From positions 1 to 40,152 of the forward strand of contig VYFG01000020.1 of the NCBI GenBank assembly GCA_009842505.1: DNA of 40,152 bases, written 5' to 3'. This DNA is from Gammaproteobacteria bacterium (GTDB lineage: Bacteria; Pseudomonadota; Gammaproteobacteria; Arenicellales; Poriferihabitantaceae). Under the pieces are notes generated by a model. The model did not search any database. It was not told where the DNA came from and worked only from the letters and a program-made list of their open reading frames with translations. The translations under genes were made by a program, and so were the position numbers. Below are positions 15,033-23,289 of the stretch, piece after piece (positions within the stretch are counted from its first letter, which is position 1; each line of letters opens with the position of its first letter).

Positions 15033-16673
15033 TCAGACGTTTCCGTCCCGGACAAGTTCTCGAAGCGTGAATTTCTGGATTTTTCCCGTGGAGGTCTTCG
15101 GCAGTTCCATGAAGACCACGTGCCTCGGCCGCTTGAACCCGGCCATGTGCTCCCGGCAGAAGCCGATGATCTCGTCCGCGTCGGCTTCCGTTCCGGGTTT
15201 CAGCTCGACAAAGGCGCAGGGCGTTTCACCCCATTTTTCGTCGGGCATGGCTACCACCGCAGCCGCGGACACCTTGGGGTGCCGATACAGGACGGACTCC
15301 ACCTCGATGGAGGAGATGTTCTCGCCGCCGGAGATGATGATGTCCTTCAGGCGGTCCTTGACCTCGATGTATCCGTCCGCGTGGACCACGGCCAGGTCTC
15401 CGCTGTGGAACCAGCCGTCCTTGAAGGCCTCGTCGGTTGCCTGCGGATTCTTGTAATAGCCTTTCATGATCGGGTTGCCGCGTATCACCACTTCACCCAT
15501 GGTTGCCCCGTCGGCGGGCACTTCCCTGCCGCTGCCGGTGTCAATGACCCGGACGGACTCCATCATGGGAAACCGTATGCCCTGGCGTGCCTTGATTTCC
15601 GCCTGGTCCTCCACGGCCAGCCGGTCCCAGTCGGGGTTCCAGTCGCAAAAGACGACGTGGCCGTAGGTTTCCGTGAGGCCATACACATGGGTGACATTCA
15701 TGCCAAGGGCCGCGGTCCTTTCCAGCACCTTGCTGGGAGGAGGGGCGCCGGCCGTCATTACCTCCAGGGTGTAGTCCGGCCGGAACTGCTGTTCGGGGGG
15801 CGCCGCGGAAAGCATGGACAGGATGATCGGCGCGGCGCCGAAATGGGTGACGCGGTGGTCACGGACGGCATTGAAGATGACCTCGGCGGAAATGACCCGG
15901 TTGCAGATGAAGGTTCCCCCCATGATGCCCATGGTCCAGATATGCCCCCAGCCGTTGCAGTGGAACAGCGGCACGGTGTACAGGTAGACCGGGTGTTTCG
16001 GAACCCGCCAGGCCGCCACCGTGCCCATGGACATCAGGTAGGAACCGCGATGGTGATACACGACGCCCTTCGGCCTCCCACTCGTGCCCGAGGTGTAGTT
16101 CAGGGTCAGCGCATCCCATTCCGATTCCGGGTATCCCCATCCGCTGTCGCTGTTGCCCATGCCGAGGAGGTCGTCGTAGGTGATCCGTCCGAGCCGGTCC
16201 CCGCCGCCTTCGGGGGAGGGGAACTGCTCATCCACGATGTCCACCACCTCCGGGGGTGTTTCCATGGAAGCCAGTGCCTGCCGCACCACCGTGGAATAGG
16301 CCGTATCGGTGATCAGCACCCGGCAGTCACCGTGTTCCAGGATGTAGGCGATGGTGTCCGGGTCGAGGCGCACGTTGATCGCGTTGAGCACACCGCCCGA
16401 CATCGGTACCCCGTAATGGGCCTCCAGCAGTTCCGGCGTGTTCCCCGCGATCATCGCCACCGTGTCGCCACGGGAGATGCCGAGAGCATTCAGCCCGGAA
16501 GCCAGCCGCTTCGCCCTGGCAGCCACCTCCATCCAGGTATACCGCCGGTGGCCGTAGATGATCGCGTCGTGATCCGGGTACGCGTCGCTGGCCCTCGCAA
16601 GGATGGAGATCGGGCTCAGAACCACATGGTTCAGGCCGGCAATGGGGGGCAGGGTGTCGTAGTGTTGTTGCAT
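15033..16673 (-). CDS. AMP-forming acyl-CoA ligase (AlkK/DmdB-like)
   Basis: An adenylate-forming CoA ligase of 546 residues. The P-loop is YTSGTSGRPKGV (193-204), the adenine-site motif YGLTETYG (331-338), the SGD motif at 424-426 and the hinge region RLKDIIISGGENIS. The catalytic lysine is K531 (PKTSTGKIQK). PLFHCNGWGHIW is typical of the medium-chain/AlkK and plant acyl-activating group, to which methylmercaptopropionate-CoA ligase DmdB also belongs. It is divergent from a dmdA-type gene across 144 bases and is followed by the hydroxyacyl-CoA dehydrogenase, which makes DmdB a reasonable but unproven role. The much longer open frame upstream is antisense to dmdA and was rejected. Confidence 0.9.
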   Translation of the reverse strand: MQQHYDTLPPIAGLNHVVLSPISILARASDAYPDHDAIIYGHRRYTWMEVAARAKRLASGLNALGISRGDTVAMIAGNTPELLEAHYGVPMSGGVLNAINVRLDPDTIAYILEHGDCRVLITDTAYSTVVRQALASMETPPEVVDIVDEQFPSPEGGGDRLGRITYDDLLGMGNSDSGWGYPESEWDALTLNYTSGTSGRPKGVVYHHRGSYLMSMGTVAAWRVPKHPVYLYTVPLFHCNGWGHIWTMGIMGGTFICNRVISAEVIFNAVRDHRVTHFGAAPIILSMLSAAPPEQQFRPDYTLEVMTAGAPPPSKVLERTAALGMNVTHVYGLTETYGHVVFCDWNPDWDRLAVEDQAEIKARQGIRFPMMESVRVIDTGSGREVPADGATMGEVVIRGNPIMKGYYKNPQATDEAFKDGWFHSGDLAVVHADGYIEVKDRLKDIIISGGENISSIEVESVLYRHPKVSAAAVVAMPDEKWGETPCAFVELKPGTEADADEIIGFCREHMAGFKRPRHVVFMELPKTSTGKIQKFTLRELVRDGNV

Positions 16674-16727
16674 AAACGCCTGCCGACGATGTCTGCGGAA
16701 ATGGATAACCGGCGATTGTAAGGCAAT

Positions 16728-16746
16728 TGCGACCGCTTCGGTCGCA
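16728..16746. promoter_or_regulatory. palindrome in the ligase/dmdA divergent interval
   Basis: TGCGACCG (16728-16735) and CGGTCGCA (16739-16746) form a perfect 8-bp dyad around CTT, the only such dyad in the interval. Its position between two divergent catabolic genes suggests an operator for a dimeric regulator; a hairpin in either leader is the alternative. Confidence 0.45.
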
Positions 16747-16817
16747 TCCAGGTACGGCCCCGGGGGCATTTCCTGTCTATCATCGCACCCCGTTCCGGTG
16801 ACAGCCGCCACGATCCC

Positions 16818-17930
16818 ATGCCCAGCCAGAGACTCGTATATTCCCGCCGCATCCGTTCCACCCCGTTCGAGCAGAGAGTATTCGAAAACGGGGTCAGTGC
16901 CGTGTCCGTGTACAACCACATGACGCTGGGGTCCGTATTCCGTTCCCCGGTCGAGGACTATGAACATCTTCGCCGTTATGTCCAGGTCTGGGACGTTTCC
17001 TGCCAGCGCCAGGTGGAGGTTGTCGGGACCGATGCCCTGGCACTGGTGGAGTTGACAACACCCAGGGATATTTCGTGCTGCGACATCGGGCAATGCCTGT
17101 ACACGCCGCTGGTGGATGAGAACGGGGGCATCGTCAATGATCCCGTCATCCTGCGGCTGGACACGGACCGTTTCTGGATCTCCATCGCGGATTCGGATGT
17201 GCTCTTGTGGCTGAAGGGCCTGGCGGCGGGACGCGGAATGGATGTGCGGGTTTTCGAGCCCGATGTCAGCCCTTTGGCGGTCCAGGGCCCTTTGTCGGAC
17301 GACCTCATGGAAATGCTGGCAGGCCCGGAGGCGCGTGAACTCGGGAATTTCCGGTTCATCCTTTGTGAACTGGCCGGCACCCCCGTTGTGCTGGCGCGCT
17401 CGGGCTGGAGCGGCCAGTGCGGATTCGAGATCTACCTGCAGGATTCCTCCCGGGGCCTGGATCTGTGGGACCTGGTCTGGACGGAAGGCCAGCCGTTCAA
17501 TATCCGCGCGGGCTGTCCCAACCTGATTGAGCGCCTGGAGGCCGGGCTGCTTTCCTACGGCAGCGACATAACGCTCGAAACGAACCCCATGGAATGCGGT
17601 CTAGACCGGTTCTACAGGCTCGGCAAGACCGCGGAATATCTCTCCCGCGATGCCCTGGACCGGATCAGCCGGGAGGGGGTCCGGCGTCGGCTGGTCCATC
17701 TGCTGATCCCCGGCGACGCCGTGCCCGCACCGAGGACGGTCTACCGGGTGTCAGACGGATCGGGGCATATGGTCGGCATCGTGACGAGCCTTGCGTGGTC
17801 GCCGCGCTTCCGGGGGAATCTGTCATTCGCGACAGTGGATGTCCCGGCCTTGGAGCCGGGGACCGTTCTGACGGTCCATACAAGTGACGGTGACCGGGAA
17901 GGCACGGTCAGGAACCGGACATGGCAGTGA
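16818..17930 (+). CDS. dmdA: DmdA-type (DMSP demethylase family) GcvT-fold methyltransferase
   Basis: A 370-residue tetrahydrofolate-dependent GcvT-family protein. DmdA moves one methyl of dimethylsulfoniopropionate to THF, leaving methylmercaptopropionate. Diagnostic DmdA stretches are present: SRRIRSTPF (9-17), VYNHM (31-35), VQVWDV (55-60), ISIADSDVLLWLKGLA (121-136), EPDVSPLAVQGP (147-158), ARSGWSGQCGFEIY (193-206) and NLIERLEAGLLSYG (235-248). The length equals characterised DmdA (about 365-370). These features separate it from glycine-cleavage T-protein. The neighbouring ligase could be DmdB. A DmdA-like paralogue acting on another methylated osmolyte cannot be excluded, so function is likely but not certain. 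The ribosome binding site is weak. Confidence 0.82.
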   Translation: MPSQRLVYSRRIRSTPFEQRVFENGVSAVSVYNHMTLGSVFRSPVEDYEHLRRYVQVWDVSCQRQVEVVGTDALALVELTTPRDISCCDIGQCLYTPLVDENGGIVNDPVILRLDTDRFWISIADSDVLLWLKGLAAGRGMDVRVFEPDVSPLAVQGPLSDDLMEMLAGPEARELGNFRFILCELAGTPVVLARSGWSGQCGFEIYLQDSSRGLDLWDLVWTEGQPFNIRAGCPNLIERLEAGLLSYGSDITLETNPMECGLDRFYRLGKTAEYLSRDALDRISREGVRRRLVHLLIPGDAVPAPRTVYRVSDGSGHMVGIVTSLAWSPRFRGNLSFATVDVPALEPGTVLTVHTSDGDREGTVRNRTWQ

Positions 17931-17980
17931 ATGGTCGTGGCCGTCTTCCCGGTCGGCCGGTAGCCGATGCGTCGGCGGAA

Positions 17981-18316
17981 CTATCTGGGGTCGGCGGGAT
18001 GCGTTGAGTGCGTGACCAGCTCCAGGGTTTCCTGGATTTTCAGCCGGCGCGCCATTTCATTGTACTCGTTGATAATATCCTGACAGTCACGGGCCAGTTT
18101 GCTCATGTAGCCCACAGGATTGCGAAGTTCCCAGTGCTCCGGCGCGATGATGAGTTGGCCCTTGGCTTGTTCCCTGCGCAGAAAAGGGGGGGAACACCAG
18201 ATCTCCTCTCCCAATTCGGTCATGTGGTAGAACCAAAGTCCGTTTTCTTCCGCCTCCTCCATCATAGGCTCCAGGCTTGTGGAAATTACTTGCTCCAGTA
18301 TGTGCAGATTAGACAT
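17981..18316 (-). CDS. uncharacterised 111-residue protein
   Basis: I do not recognise this family. The product is acidic in its N-terminal half (LEPMMEEAEENG), contains a compact motif region CSPPFLRREQAKG then APEHWELRNPVGYM, and has a probable helix DCQDIINEYNEMARRLKIQE. No signal peptide, membrane segment or metal motif is evident (one Cys at CSPP and one further at ARDC). The ATG at 18316 has an excellent AAGGAGAGG ribosome binding site, and a near-consensus sigma-70 promoter lies 34 bases upstream, so it is very likely a real, well-expressed gene. It is convergent with dmdA. Confidence 0.8.
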   Translation of the reverse strand: MSNLHILEQVISTSLEPMMEEAEENGLWFYHMTELGEEIWCSPPFLRREQAKGQLIIAPEHWELRNPVGYMSKLARDCQDIINEYNEMARRLKIQETLELVTHSTHPADPR

Positions 18317-18349
18317 AGGCACCTCTCCTTTGTGAATCACTGACCCTAG

Positions 18350-18378
18350 ACTATACTTCCTGCGCCGTTAGGGGTCAA
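18350..18378 (-). promoter_or_regulatory. strong sigma-70 promoter of the 111-residue gene
   Basis: On the minus strand, TTGACC (18373-18378) and TATAGT (18350-18355) are separated by exactly 17 bases. Each hexamer has one mismatch from consensus. The upstream side (18379-18440) is a long A/T-only-rich block that could act as an UP element. This is the best-formed housekeeping promoter I see in the window. Confidence 0.75.
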
Positions 18379-18446
18379 AACAAAATTGTTTATTGACACT
18401 ATAATTATATATATTTCAGATAATTATATTATTTATATAATGTAGT

Positions 18447-18938
18447 TTATTCGATATGGGAAAGAACCTCCTGTTCGTACATCCGGTACGCCGTTTCGGA
18501 CATGCCGAGGGACAGGTACGTTGACTTGGCTGCGTGGTTGTCCTTCTCCACATACAGCCTGAAACCGCAAACCCCCTTCTCCCTGGTCGCCAGTTCCCTG
18601 ACCCGGTTGTACAGTGAACGGTAGAGTCCCAGGCGGCGGTAGTCCGGCAACACGTACACGCTCTGGATCCACCAGAACATGCCGTTGCGCCAGTCGCTCC
18701 ATTCCATGGTGACCATCAGCGACGCCACGATGAACGTCTTCCCGGCCGGGCCGGTCTCCGCCACCAGGTAGAAGCCGCGCTCGGGGTGCTTGACCATGCC
18801 GCGGACGCCCGCCGTGATGGTGTCGGGATCCAGCGACAGGCCTTCCGTTTCCTGCGCCATGCGGGTATTGAACGATGCGATGGCGGGGATGTCGTCCGGT
18901 CCGCCGTGGCGTATCCTGAATTCCGCAGGGGGCGGCAT
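18447..18938 (-). CDS. GNAT family N-acetyltransferase
   Basis: A 163-residue acyl-CoA-dependent N-acyltransferase. The core contains the beta4 segment FWWIQSVYVLPDYRRLGL, where the residues before RRLGL match the acetyl-CoA pyrophosphate-binding Q/RxxGxG/A loop only loosely, then a helix YRSLYNRVRELATREK and the C-terminal SLGMSETAYRMYE. The substrate is unknown. The frame is open to a GTG at 18986; the ATG at 18938 is preferred, but neither has a clear ribosome binding site. It lies upstream of the 111-residue gene on the same strand, but the AT-rich promoter gap argues that they are separate units. Confidence 0.82.
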   Translation of the reverse strand: MPPPAEFRIRHGGPDDIPAIASFNTRMAQETEGLSLDPDTITAGVRGMVKHPERGFYLVAETGPAGKTFIVASLMVTMEWSDWRNGMFWWIQSVYVLPDYRRLGLYRSLYNRVRELATREKGVCGFRLYVEKDNHAAKSTYLSLGMSETAYRMYEQEVLSHIE

Positions 18939-19094
18939 GGGCTGGCCGATGAAGGGGGTGGGATCGGATCTTACCCGAAGCCCCACCGGCGGAATACCGG
19001 TGGGAGATTCAGGATTTTCCGTCGGGTTGCAATGCGCACGATCCAGGCCGGTGGTTCCGGCTCCCGTCGGCGTGGCCCCGGGGTCGTGGATGAA

Positions 19095-19565
19095 TCAGTT
19101 GTCCAGCAGCGCAGGCCAGTTCTTGTCCGCCTGCACGATCAGGTTCTCCTTGTCGTCCAGCCACTGCCGCTTGATGTCCGCGTCGTAGTTCAGGTAGAGC
19201 TTGCCATCGTGCAGGCTCCACTGCTTCGGGTCGCCCTTGGCCGTGTACCCCCCGGCGGCGGCCCAGGCGCAGTATCCGCCATACTGCGGCGCATATTTTT
19301 CCGGATCCGCAAGGAACAGATCCAGGTTCTCCTGGCTGGCAAACAGCCAGTTTGCGCCCATGTACGAAGTATTGAACTTCTTTTTGCCCTTCACGGGCTT
19401 GTTCTCGGTGAAATAGGCGGTGACGTCATAGCCCCCGGCGGCATTCTTGGAGAACAGGGAAGTGTAGATCGGGTCCTTGGCAGCAAAGGCGGGTGGTACC
19501 AGGACCAGCATCAGGGCCAATGCGGGCAGGATTCGTGAAAGAGTGGTTGCCTTGAACATATTCAT
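19095..19565 (-). CDS. exported YHS-domain protein
   Basis: A 156-residue protein with a Sec signal peptide (MNMFKATTLSRILPALALML then hydrophobic, cleavage near AFA-AK at 28-29), so periplasmic. The YHS-like domain covers about 48-105: DVTAYFTENKPVKGKKKF, then NWLFASQENLDLFLADPEKY and PQYGGYCAWAAAGG with a conserved Cys99. This family is annotated as YHS domain-containing (seleno)protein; here the residue is encoded as Cys, not a UGA. Function is unknown, probably metal- or redox-related. It is divergent from betA; the ATG two codons later (19559) is also possible. Confidence 0.85.
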   Translation of the reverse strand: MNMFKATTLSRILPALALMLVLVPPAFAAKDPIYTSLFSKNAAGGYDVTAYFTENKPVKGKKKFNTSYMGANWLFASQENLDLFLADPEKYAPQYGGYCAWAAAGGYTAKGDPKQWSLHDGKLYLNYDADIKRQWLDDKENLIVQADKNWPALLDN

Positions 19566-19633
19566 GGTGACGTGATGAAAGTTGCATGATACACCTGAGA
19601 CGCGCCGGCGACGAAATGGTTCCCTTGCATGGA

Positions 19634-19655
19634 CGGCAATCTGATACGATTGCCG
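19634..19655. promoter_or_regulatory. 22-bp interrupted palindrome upstream of betA
   Basis: CGGCAATC (19634-19641) and GATTGCCG (19648-19655) form a perfect dyad with a 6-base centre, 40 bases before the betA start in the betA/YHS divergent interval. The shape fits a dimeric repressor or LysR-type site. No betI or other regulator gene is adjacent. Confidence 0.5.
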
Positions 19656-19695
19656 GCGTTCCAGTCCTCTGCCACCACCCTGCAAATATCCGGAG

Positions 19696-21387
19696 ATGAC
19701 CGATCAGTACGACTACATCATCGTCGGTGCGGGCTCGGCGGGATGCGTGCTTGCCAACCGGCTGAGCGAGGATCCCGGCAACCGGGTGCTTCTGCTGGAA
19801 TCCGGCGGTTCCGATCGCAGCATTTTCATCCAGATGCCGACGGCGCTTTCCATTCCCATGAATACCGAGCGTTTTGCCTGGCAGTTCCATACCGAACCAG
19901 AACCCTTCCTGGATAACCGGGTCATGCATTGCCCCAGGGGCAAGGTGCTCGGCGGATCCTCCTCCATCAACGGCATGGTCTACGTGCGCGGCCATCCGCT
20001 GGACTTCGATGCATGGGAAGAAGCCGGGGCGGAAGGATGGGGCTACCGGTATTGCCTGCCGTATTTCCGCCGGGCCGACGACTGGAAGTTCGGCTGTGAC
20101 GACTATCGGGAGCAGGGCGGGCCGTTGTCCGTCTGCAATGGCAATGAGATGCAAAATCCGCTGTACCGCGCCTTCATCGAGGCGGGTGTCCAGGCGGGTT
20201 ATCCGCCGACCGGGGACTATAACGGCCATTGCCAGGAAGGCTTCGGGGCCATGCACATGACCGTCAGGGGCGGCGTTCGCTGGTCGGCGGCCAACGCCTA
20301 CCTGAAGCCGGCGATGGGTCGTCCCAACCTGAAAGTGGTCACCGGGGCGCTTACCCGGCGGGTGCTTCTGGAAAACCGGGTCGCCACGGGCGTTGAGTAT
20401 GACATCGGCGGCAATACCAGAAGGGCCGGGGCGGACAGGGAGGTGATCCTCAGCGCCGGGTCGGTGGGCTCTCCCCATCTGCTGCAACTGTCGGGCATTG
20501 GCCCGGGCGAAGTGCTGCAGGCAGCGGGCATTCCGGTCCTGCATGACCTGCCCGGGGTGGGGGAGAACCTCCAGGACCACCTGGAATACTATTTCCAGTT
20601 CCGGTGCCGCCAGCCGATCACCCTGAACGCGAAACTGGGGCTCTTCAGCAAGTTCCTGATCGGGGCCAGGTGGCAGTTCTTCCGCAGCGGGCTCGGCGCC
20701 ACCAATCATTTCGAATCCTGCGGATTCATCCGGTCCCGGCCGGGGCTGGAGGCGCCGGATATCCAGTACCATTTCCTGCCTGCGGCCATGCGTTACGACG
20801 GCAGGGCGGCGTTTGACGGGCATGGCTTCCAGCTCCACGTCGGCCACAACAAGCCCGCAAGCAGGGGGCATGTCAGGGCGAAAACGCCCGAGCCCGCGGA
20901 CAAGCCGCAGATCCTGTTCAACTACCTGCAGCATCCGGACGACATCCTGGGATTCCGCCGCAGCCTGCACCTTTCCCGGGAAATCATTGCTCAGGAGGCG
21001 ATGGATCTGTACCGGGGTGACGAGATACAGCCCGGCGCGGACGTCCAGTCGGATGACGAAATCGATGCCTGGGTCCGGCAGAACGTGGAAAGCGCCTATC
21101 ATCCGTCCTGCAGTTGCCGGATGGGCAACGACGACATGGCGGTGGTGGACCCGGAAACCCGGATCCGGGGCGTGGACCAGCTGCGGGTGGTGGATTCCTC
21201 CATTTTTCCAATCATCACCAACGGCAACCTGAACGCGCCGACCATCATGACCGCGGAACGCGGCGCGGACCTGATCCTGGGCAAGGGCATGCTGCCCCCT
21301 TCGGTTGCGCCCGTGGGTGTAGCCGAGGGATGGGAGGATTCCCAGCGCAGCGGCATGCCGGCCCGCCGGGCGGGCGATGCCCGGTAG
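19696..21387 (+). CDS. betA: choline dehydrogenase (GMC oxidoreductase)
   Basis: Oxidises choline to betaine aldehyde, the first step to glycine betaine. The 563-residue protein has the FAD dinucleotide fold [17 protein letters not shown] (7-23), the GMC signatures [14 protein letters not shown] and [16 protein letters not shown], and the active-site His469/Asn513 pair (HPSCSCRMG and NGNLNAP). BetA-specific stretches include [25 protein letters not shown] and [15 protein letters not shown]. Length agrees with E. coli BetA (556). GGAG abuts the ATG directly, which is unusually close. Neither betB nor betI is present. The last 11 bases overlap the following kinase-like gene. Confidence 0.92.
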   Translation: MTDQYDYIIVGAGSAGCVLANRLSEDPGNRVLLLESGGSDRSIFIQMPTALSIPMNTERFAWQFHTEPEPFLDNRVMHCPRGKVLGGSSSINGMVYVRGHPLDFDAWEEAGAEGWGYRYCLPYFRRADDWKFGCDDYREQGGPLSVCNGNEMQNPLYRAFIEAGVQAGYPPTGDYNGHCQEGFGAMHMTVRGGVRWSAANAYLKPAMGRPNLKVVTGALTRRVLLENRVATGVEYDIGGNTRRAGADREVILSAGSVGSPHLLQLSGIGPGEVLQAAGIPVLHDLPGVGENLQDHLEYYFQFRCRQPITLNAKLGLFSKFLIGARWQFFRSGLGATNHFESCGFIRSRPGLEAPDIQYHFLPAAMRYDGRAAFDGHGFQLHVGHNKPASRGHVRAKTPEPADKPQILFNYLQHPDDILGFRRSLHLSREIIAQEAMDLYRGDEIQPGADVQSDDEIDAWVRQNVESAYHPSCSCRMGNDDMAVVDPETRIRGVDQLRVVDSSIFPIITNGNLNAPTIMTAERGADLILGKGMLPPSVAPVGVAEGWEDSQRSGMPARRAGDAR

Positions 21388-22429
21388 GTTTTCGGTGGCG
21401 CTCCCGGTGGTCAGCCGGGAGCGGATCGAAGAGACACTGGCGGCCCGATGGGGCCTGCGAGGCACCTTTGTCCCGCTCAACGGGGAGCGTGACCTGAATT
21501 TTCGTGTCCTTGTCCGGGGACAGCCGGAAGGGCGCTCTCGGGTATTCAAGATCTGCAATGCCTCCGAGGATGCGTCCATGCTGGAGTGCCAGGAACAGGT
21601 CCTTGCCAGAATGGCGGCACTTGACGGTCTTGAATTTCCCCGGGTGGTTCCGACGGTTGACGGCGAAAGCAGGGCAACCATCCGGACGGACGACGGGGGC
21701 CTTCACCTGTGCCGGCTGACAAGCTGGGTCGACGGACGGCTTTTTTCCGGGGTGAATCCCAGGGGGGCGACCCTCCACCGTTCCCTGGGGCAATGCATCG
21801 CCAGGGTCGATCAGGCACTGCAGGATTTCCGTCATCCGGCGCTGGAGCGCCGGATGCCCTGGGATCTGTGCCGGGCCGTGGAGGTGCTGGAGGCATATCG
21901 GTTGCCGGATACGGATCCGGGCCGGGAAGACCTGATCGCCGGATTCACCACCTTATATCGGGATCGGGTGCTGACGGTGAGCGATACCCTGCGCCGGGGA
22001 GCCATCCACAATGACGCCAATGACAACAATATCCTGATCGGACTTCCAGCAGGCACGAATGAACGGGTGTGCGGGCTCATTGACTTCGGCGACATCCTCT
22101 ATGGATGGCTGGTGTCGGATGTCGCGATCGCCTGCGCCTACGCGATGCTGGACAACGATAATCCGCTTGATATCGCGGCCGACATCGTGGCCGGATACCA
22201 TGAACAGCATCCGCTTCTGCCGGAGGAGGTCGGAGTGGTCTTTCCGCTGGCCTGCATTCGGCTCTGCCTCAGCGTCTGCATCGCCTTCCACCACCAGATT
22301 GTGGAGCCCGAAAACAGTTATCTGGGCATTGGCACGATGTCGTCTTGGCGGATGCTGGAGATCCTTTCAGAGGTGCCGCCGGATTATCCCACCCAACTAT
22401 TCAGGGATCGGTGCGGGCTCAGGATATAG
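21377..22429 (+). CDS. aminoglycoside phosphotransferase-family kinase
   Basis: A 350-residue protein with the eukaryotic-like kinase fold of the APH/choline-kinase superfamily. The catalytic loop is H211-N-D213-x4-N218 ([11 protein letters not shown]) and the metal-binding motif IDFGD is at 235-239. The N-lobe runs from about 25 to 110. The closest groups I recognise are hydroxylysine kinase and the APH domains fused to class III aminotransferases, not antibiotic kinases. Overlap with betA implies translational coupling and a substrate linked to choline or another amino alcohol. The start at 21377 lies inside betA; the substrate is inferred only from context. Confidence 0.85.
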   Translation: MPGRFSVALPVVSRERIEETLAARWGLRGTFVPLNGERDLNFRVLVRGQPEGRSRVFKICNASEDASMLECQEQVLARMAALDGLEFPRVVPTVDGESRATIRTDDGGLHLCRLTSWVDGRLFSGVNPRGATLHRSLGQCIARVDQALQDFRHPALERRMPWDLCRAVEVLEAYRLPDTDPGREDLIAGFTTLYRDRVLTVSDTLRRGAIHNDANDNNILIGLPAGTNERVCGLIDFGDILYGWLVSDVAIACAYAMLDNDNPLDIAADIVAGYHEQHPLLPEEVGVVFPLACIRLCLSVCIAFHHQIVEPENSYLGIGTMSSWRMLEILSEVPPDYPTQLFRDRCGLRI

Positions 22430-22640
22430 TCCTGATTCAGGACATGTACCTAATGGCACTGGCCAGGAATTTGTTTGAGCTAATGCATTCCCAGTACTAC
22501 TGGGTGGGCCGGGGTGAGGGAGAAGGATTTGGGAATTGTTCCAAGCAGATTTTGCGACAATAGAATCCCCGGCATGCTGGAATACCTGTTCCCGGTCTTT
22601 GGATTGAGCGATCACACGGCCCGTGTTTCAATCCGTTTGA
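22430..22640. other. gene-free stretch with two short palindromes
   Basis: I see no credible gene here. Two perfect 7-bp-arm palindromes with a single central base occur: one beginning in the kinase stop codon (22429-22443, GTCCTGA/TCAGGAC) and one at 22490-22504 (CCCAGTA/TACTGGG). Neither is followed by a T-run. Base composition starts to fall here towards the lower-GC patch. Confidence 0.4.
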
Positions 22641-22653
22641 CTTTTGGCCGTAG

Positions 22654-22728
22654 GACTAGTTAATCGCTCCTGCCGACGGCCAACCCGCTACGTGGCTTGT
22701 CCGCGGCAGAGCTTGCTCGTTGAACGTC
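22654..22728 (+). repeat. attC-like imperfect stem before the DUF1697 gene
   Basis: An imperfect inverted repeat: GCTC (22666-22669), TGCCG (22671-22675) and CGG (22677-22679) pair with CCG, CGGCA and GAGC at 22701-22712, leaving C22670 and A22676 unpaired on one side. GTTGAAC at 22719-22725 fits the integron core motif GTTRRRY, and the ATG follows 15 bases on. Extrahelical bases plus a core site just before a start codon resemble an attC junction. The partner core on the 5' side is poor (AGTTAAT, 22658-22664) and the spacers are unequal, so this is tentative. Confidence 0.35.
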
Positions 22729-22740
22729 AGAGATATTTGC

Positions 22741-23289
22741 ATGAACACATTTATAATTCTTCTTCGAGGCATCACGCCCATCGGCAAGAACAAAGTTCCG
22801 ATGGCACCGCTTCGCGAAGCGCTAACCGAGGCTGGGCTAGGAGGGGTGCGAACGTACATTCAGAGTGGTAACGTACTGGCCACGTCTGATCTTACGCAAG
22901 TGGAAATAGAAAAACTCGTGCATGACGTCATCCACAGGGAATTTGGTGGGAATATAGCTGTCTTGGCAAGGACGACGAAAGAATTTTCAAGTATCTTGAA
23001 GCGGTGTCCTTTCACAAATGTCGACAAGCCGAAGCTGTATTTCTCGCTGTTGGCGGCCAACCCAGACAAGGAACTCCTGAGAGAGTTCCTGTCTACTGAC
23101 TTTTCGCCCGACCAGGTGCGGCTCGTGAATGACACGATTTACACGCTCTACGCGACCAAGCATAGTGCCTCCAAGTTCAACAACAACTATTTTGAGCGCA
23201 AGCTCAAAGTTGTAGCCACGACTCGAAATCTCAATACAATGAGCAAGCTGGTTGCCTTATCGAGGATAAGTAAGACGCCTCGGCGATGA
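22741..23289 (+). CDS. DUF1697 family protein
   Basis: A 182-residue DUF1697 protein. The family signature at the N-terminus is present (FIILLRGITPIGKNKVPMAP and GVRTYIQSGNVLATS), along with the C-terminal NNYFERKLKVVATTRNLNTM. Function of the family is unknown. The ATG at 22741 follows the usual start; the frame is open to 22720. G+C is about 42-43% in the two 60-base rows I counted (22741-22800, 22981-23040), against about 62% in a betA row. Its codon use is therefore foreign to its neighbours. A 7-bp hairpin (GGCGATG/CATCGCC, 23282-23301) spans the stop codon. Probably horizontally acquired, perhaps as a gene cassette. Confidence 0.87.
   Translation: MNTFIILLRGITPIGKNKVPMAPLREALTEAGLGGVRTYIQSGNVLATSDLTQVEIEKLVHDVIHREFGGNIAVLARTTKEFSSILKRCPFTNVDKPKLYFSLLAANPDKELLREFLSTDFSPDQVRLVNDTIYTLYATKHSASKFNNNYFERKLKVVATTRNLNTMSKLVALSRISKTPRR

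Noticed and set aside
16674..17093. 140-codon N-terminal extension of the AMP ligase
   Set aside because: It is antisense to dmdA, which is clearly coding, and the ligase family starts at the ATG at 16673.
19426..21681. 751-codon minus-strand open frame across betA
   Set aside because: Composition is that of a reverse shadow (His/Pro/Arg/Gly-rich) and it covers the unmistakable betA on the other strand.
22640..22740. Calling a definite integron attC site
   Set aside because: The 3' core and bulged stem fit, but the 5' core is degenerate and spacers are unequal; kept only as an attC-like repeat.
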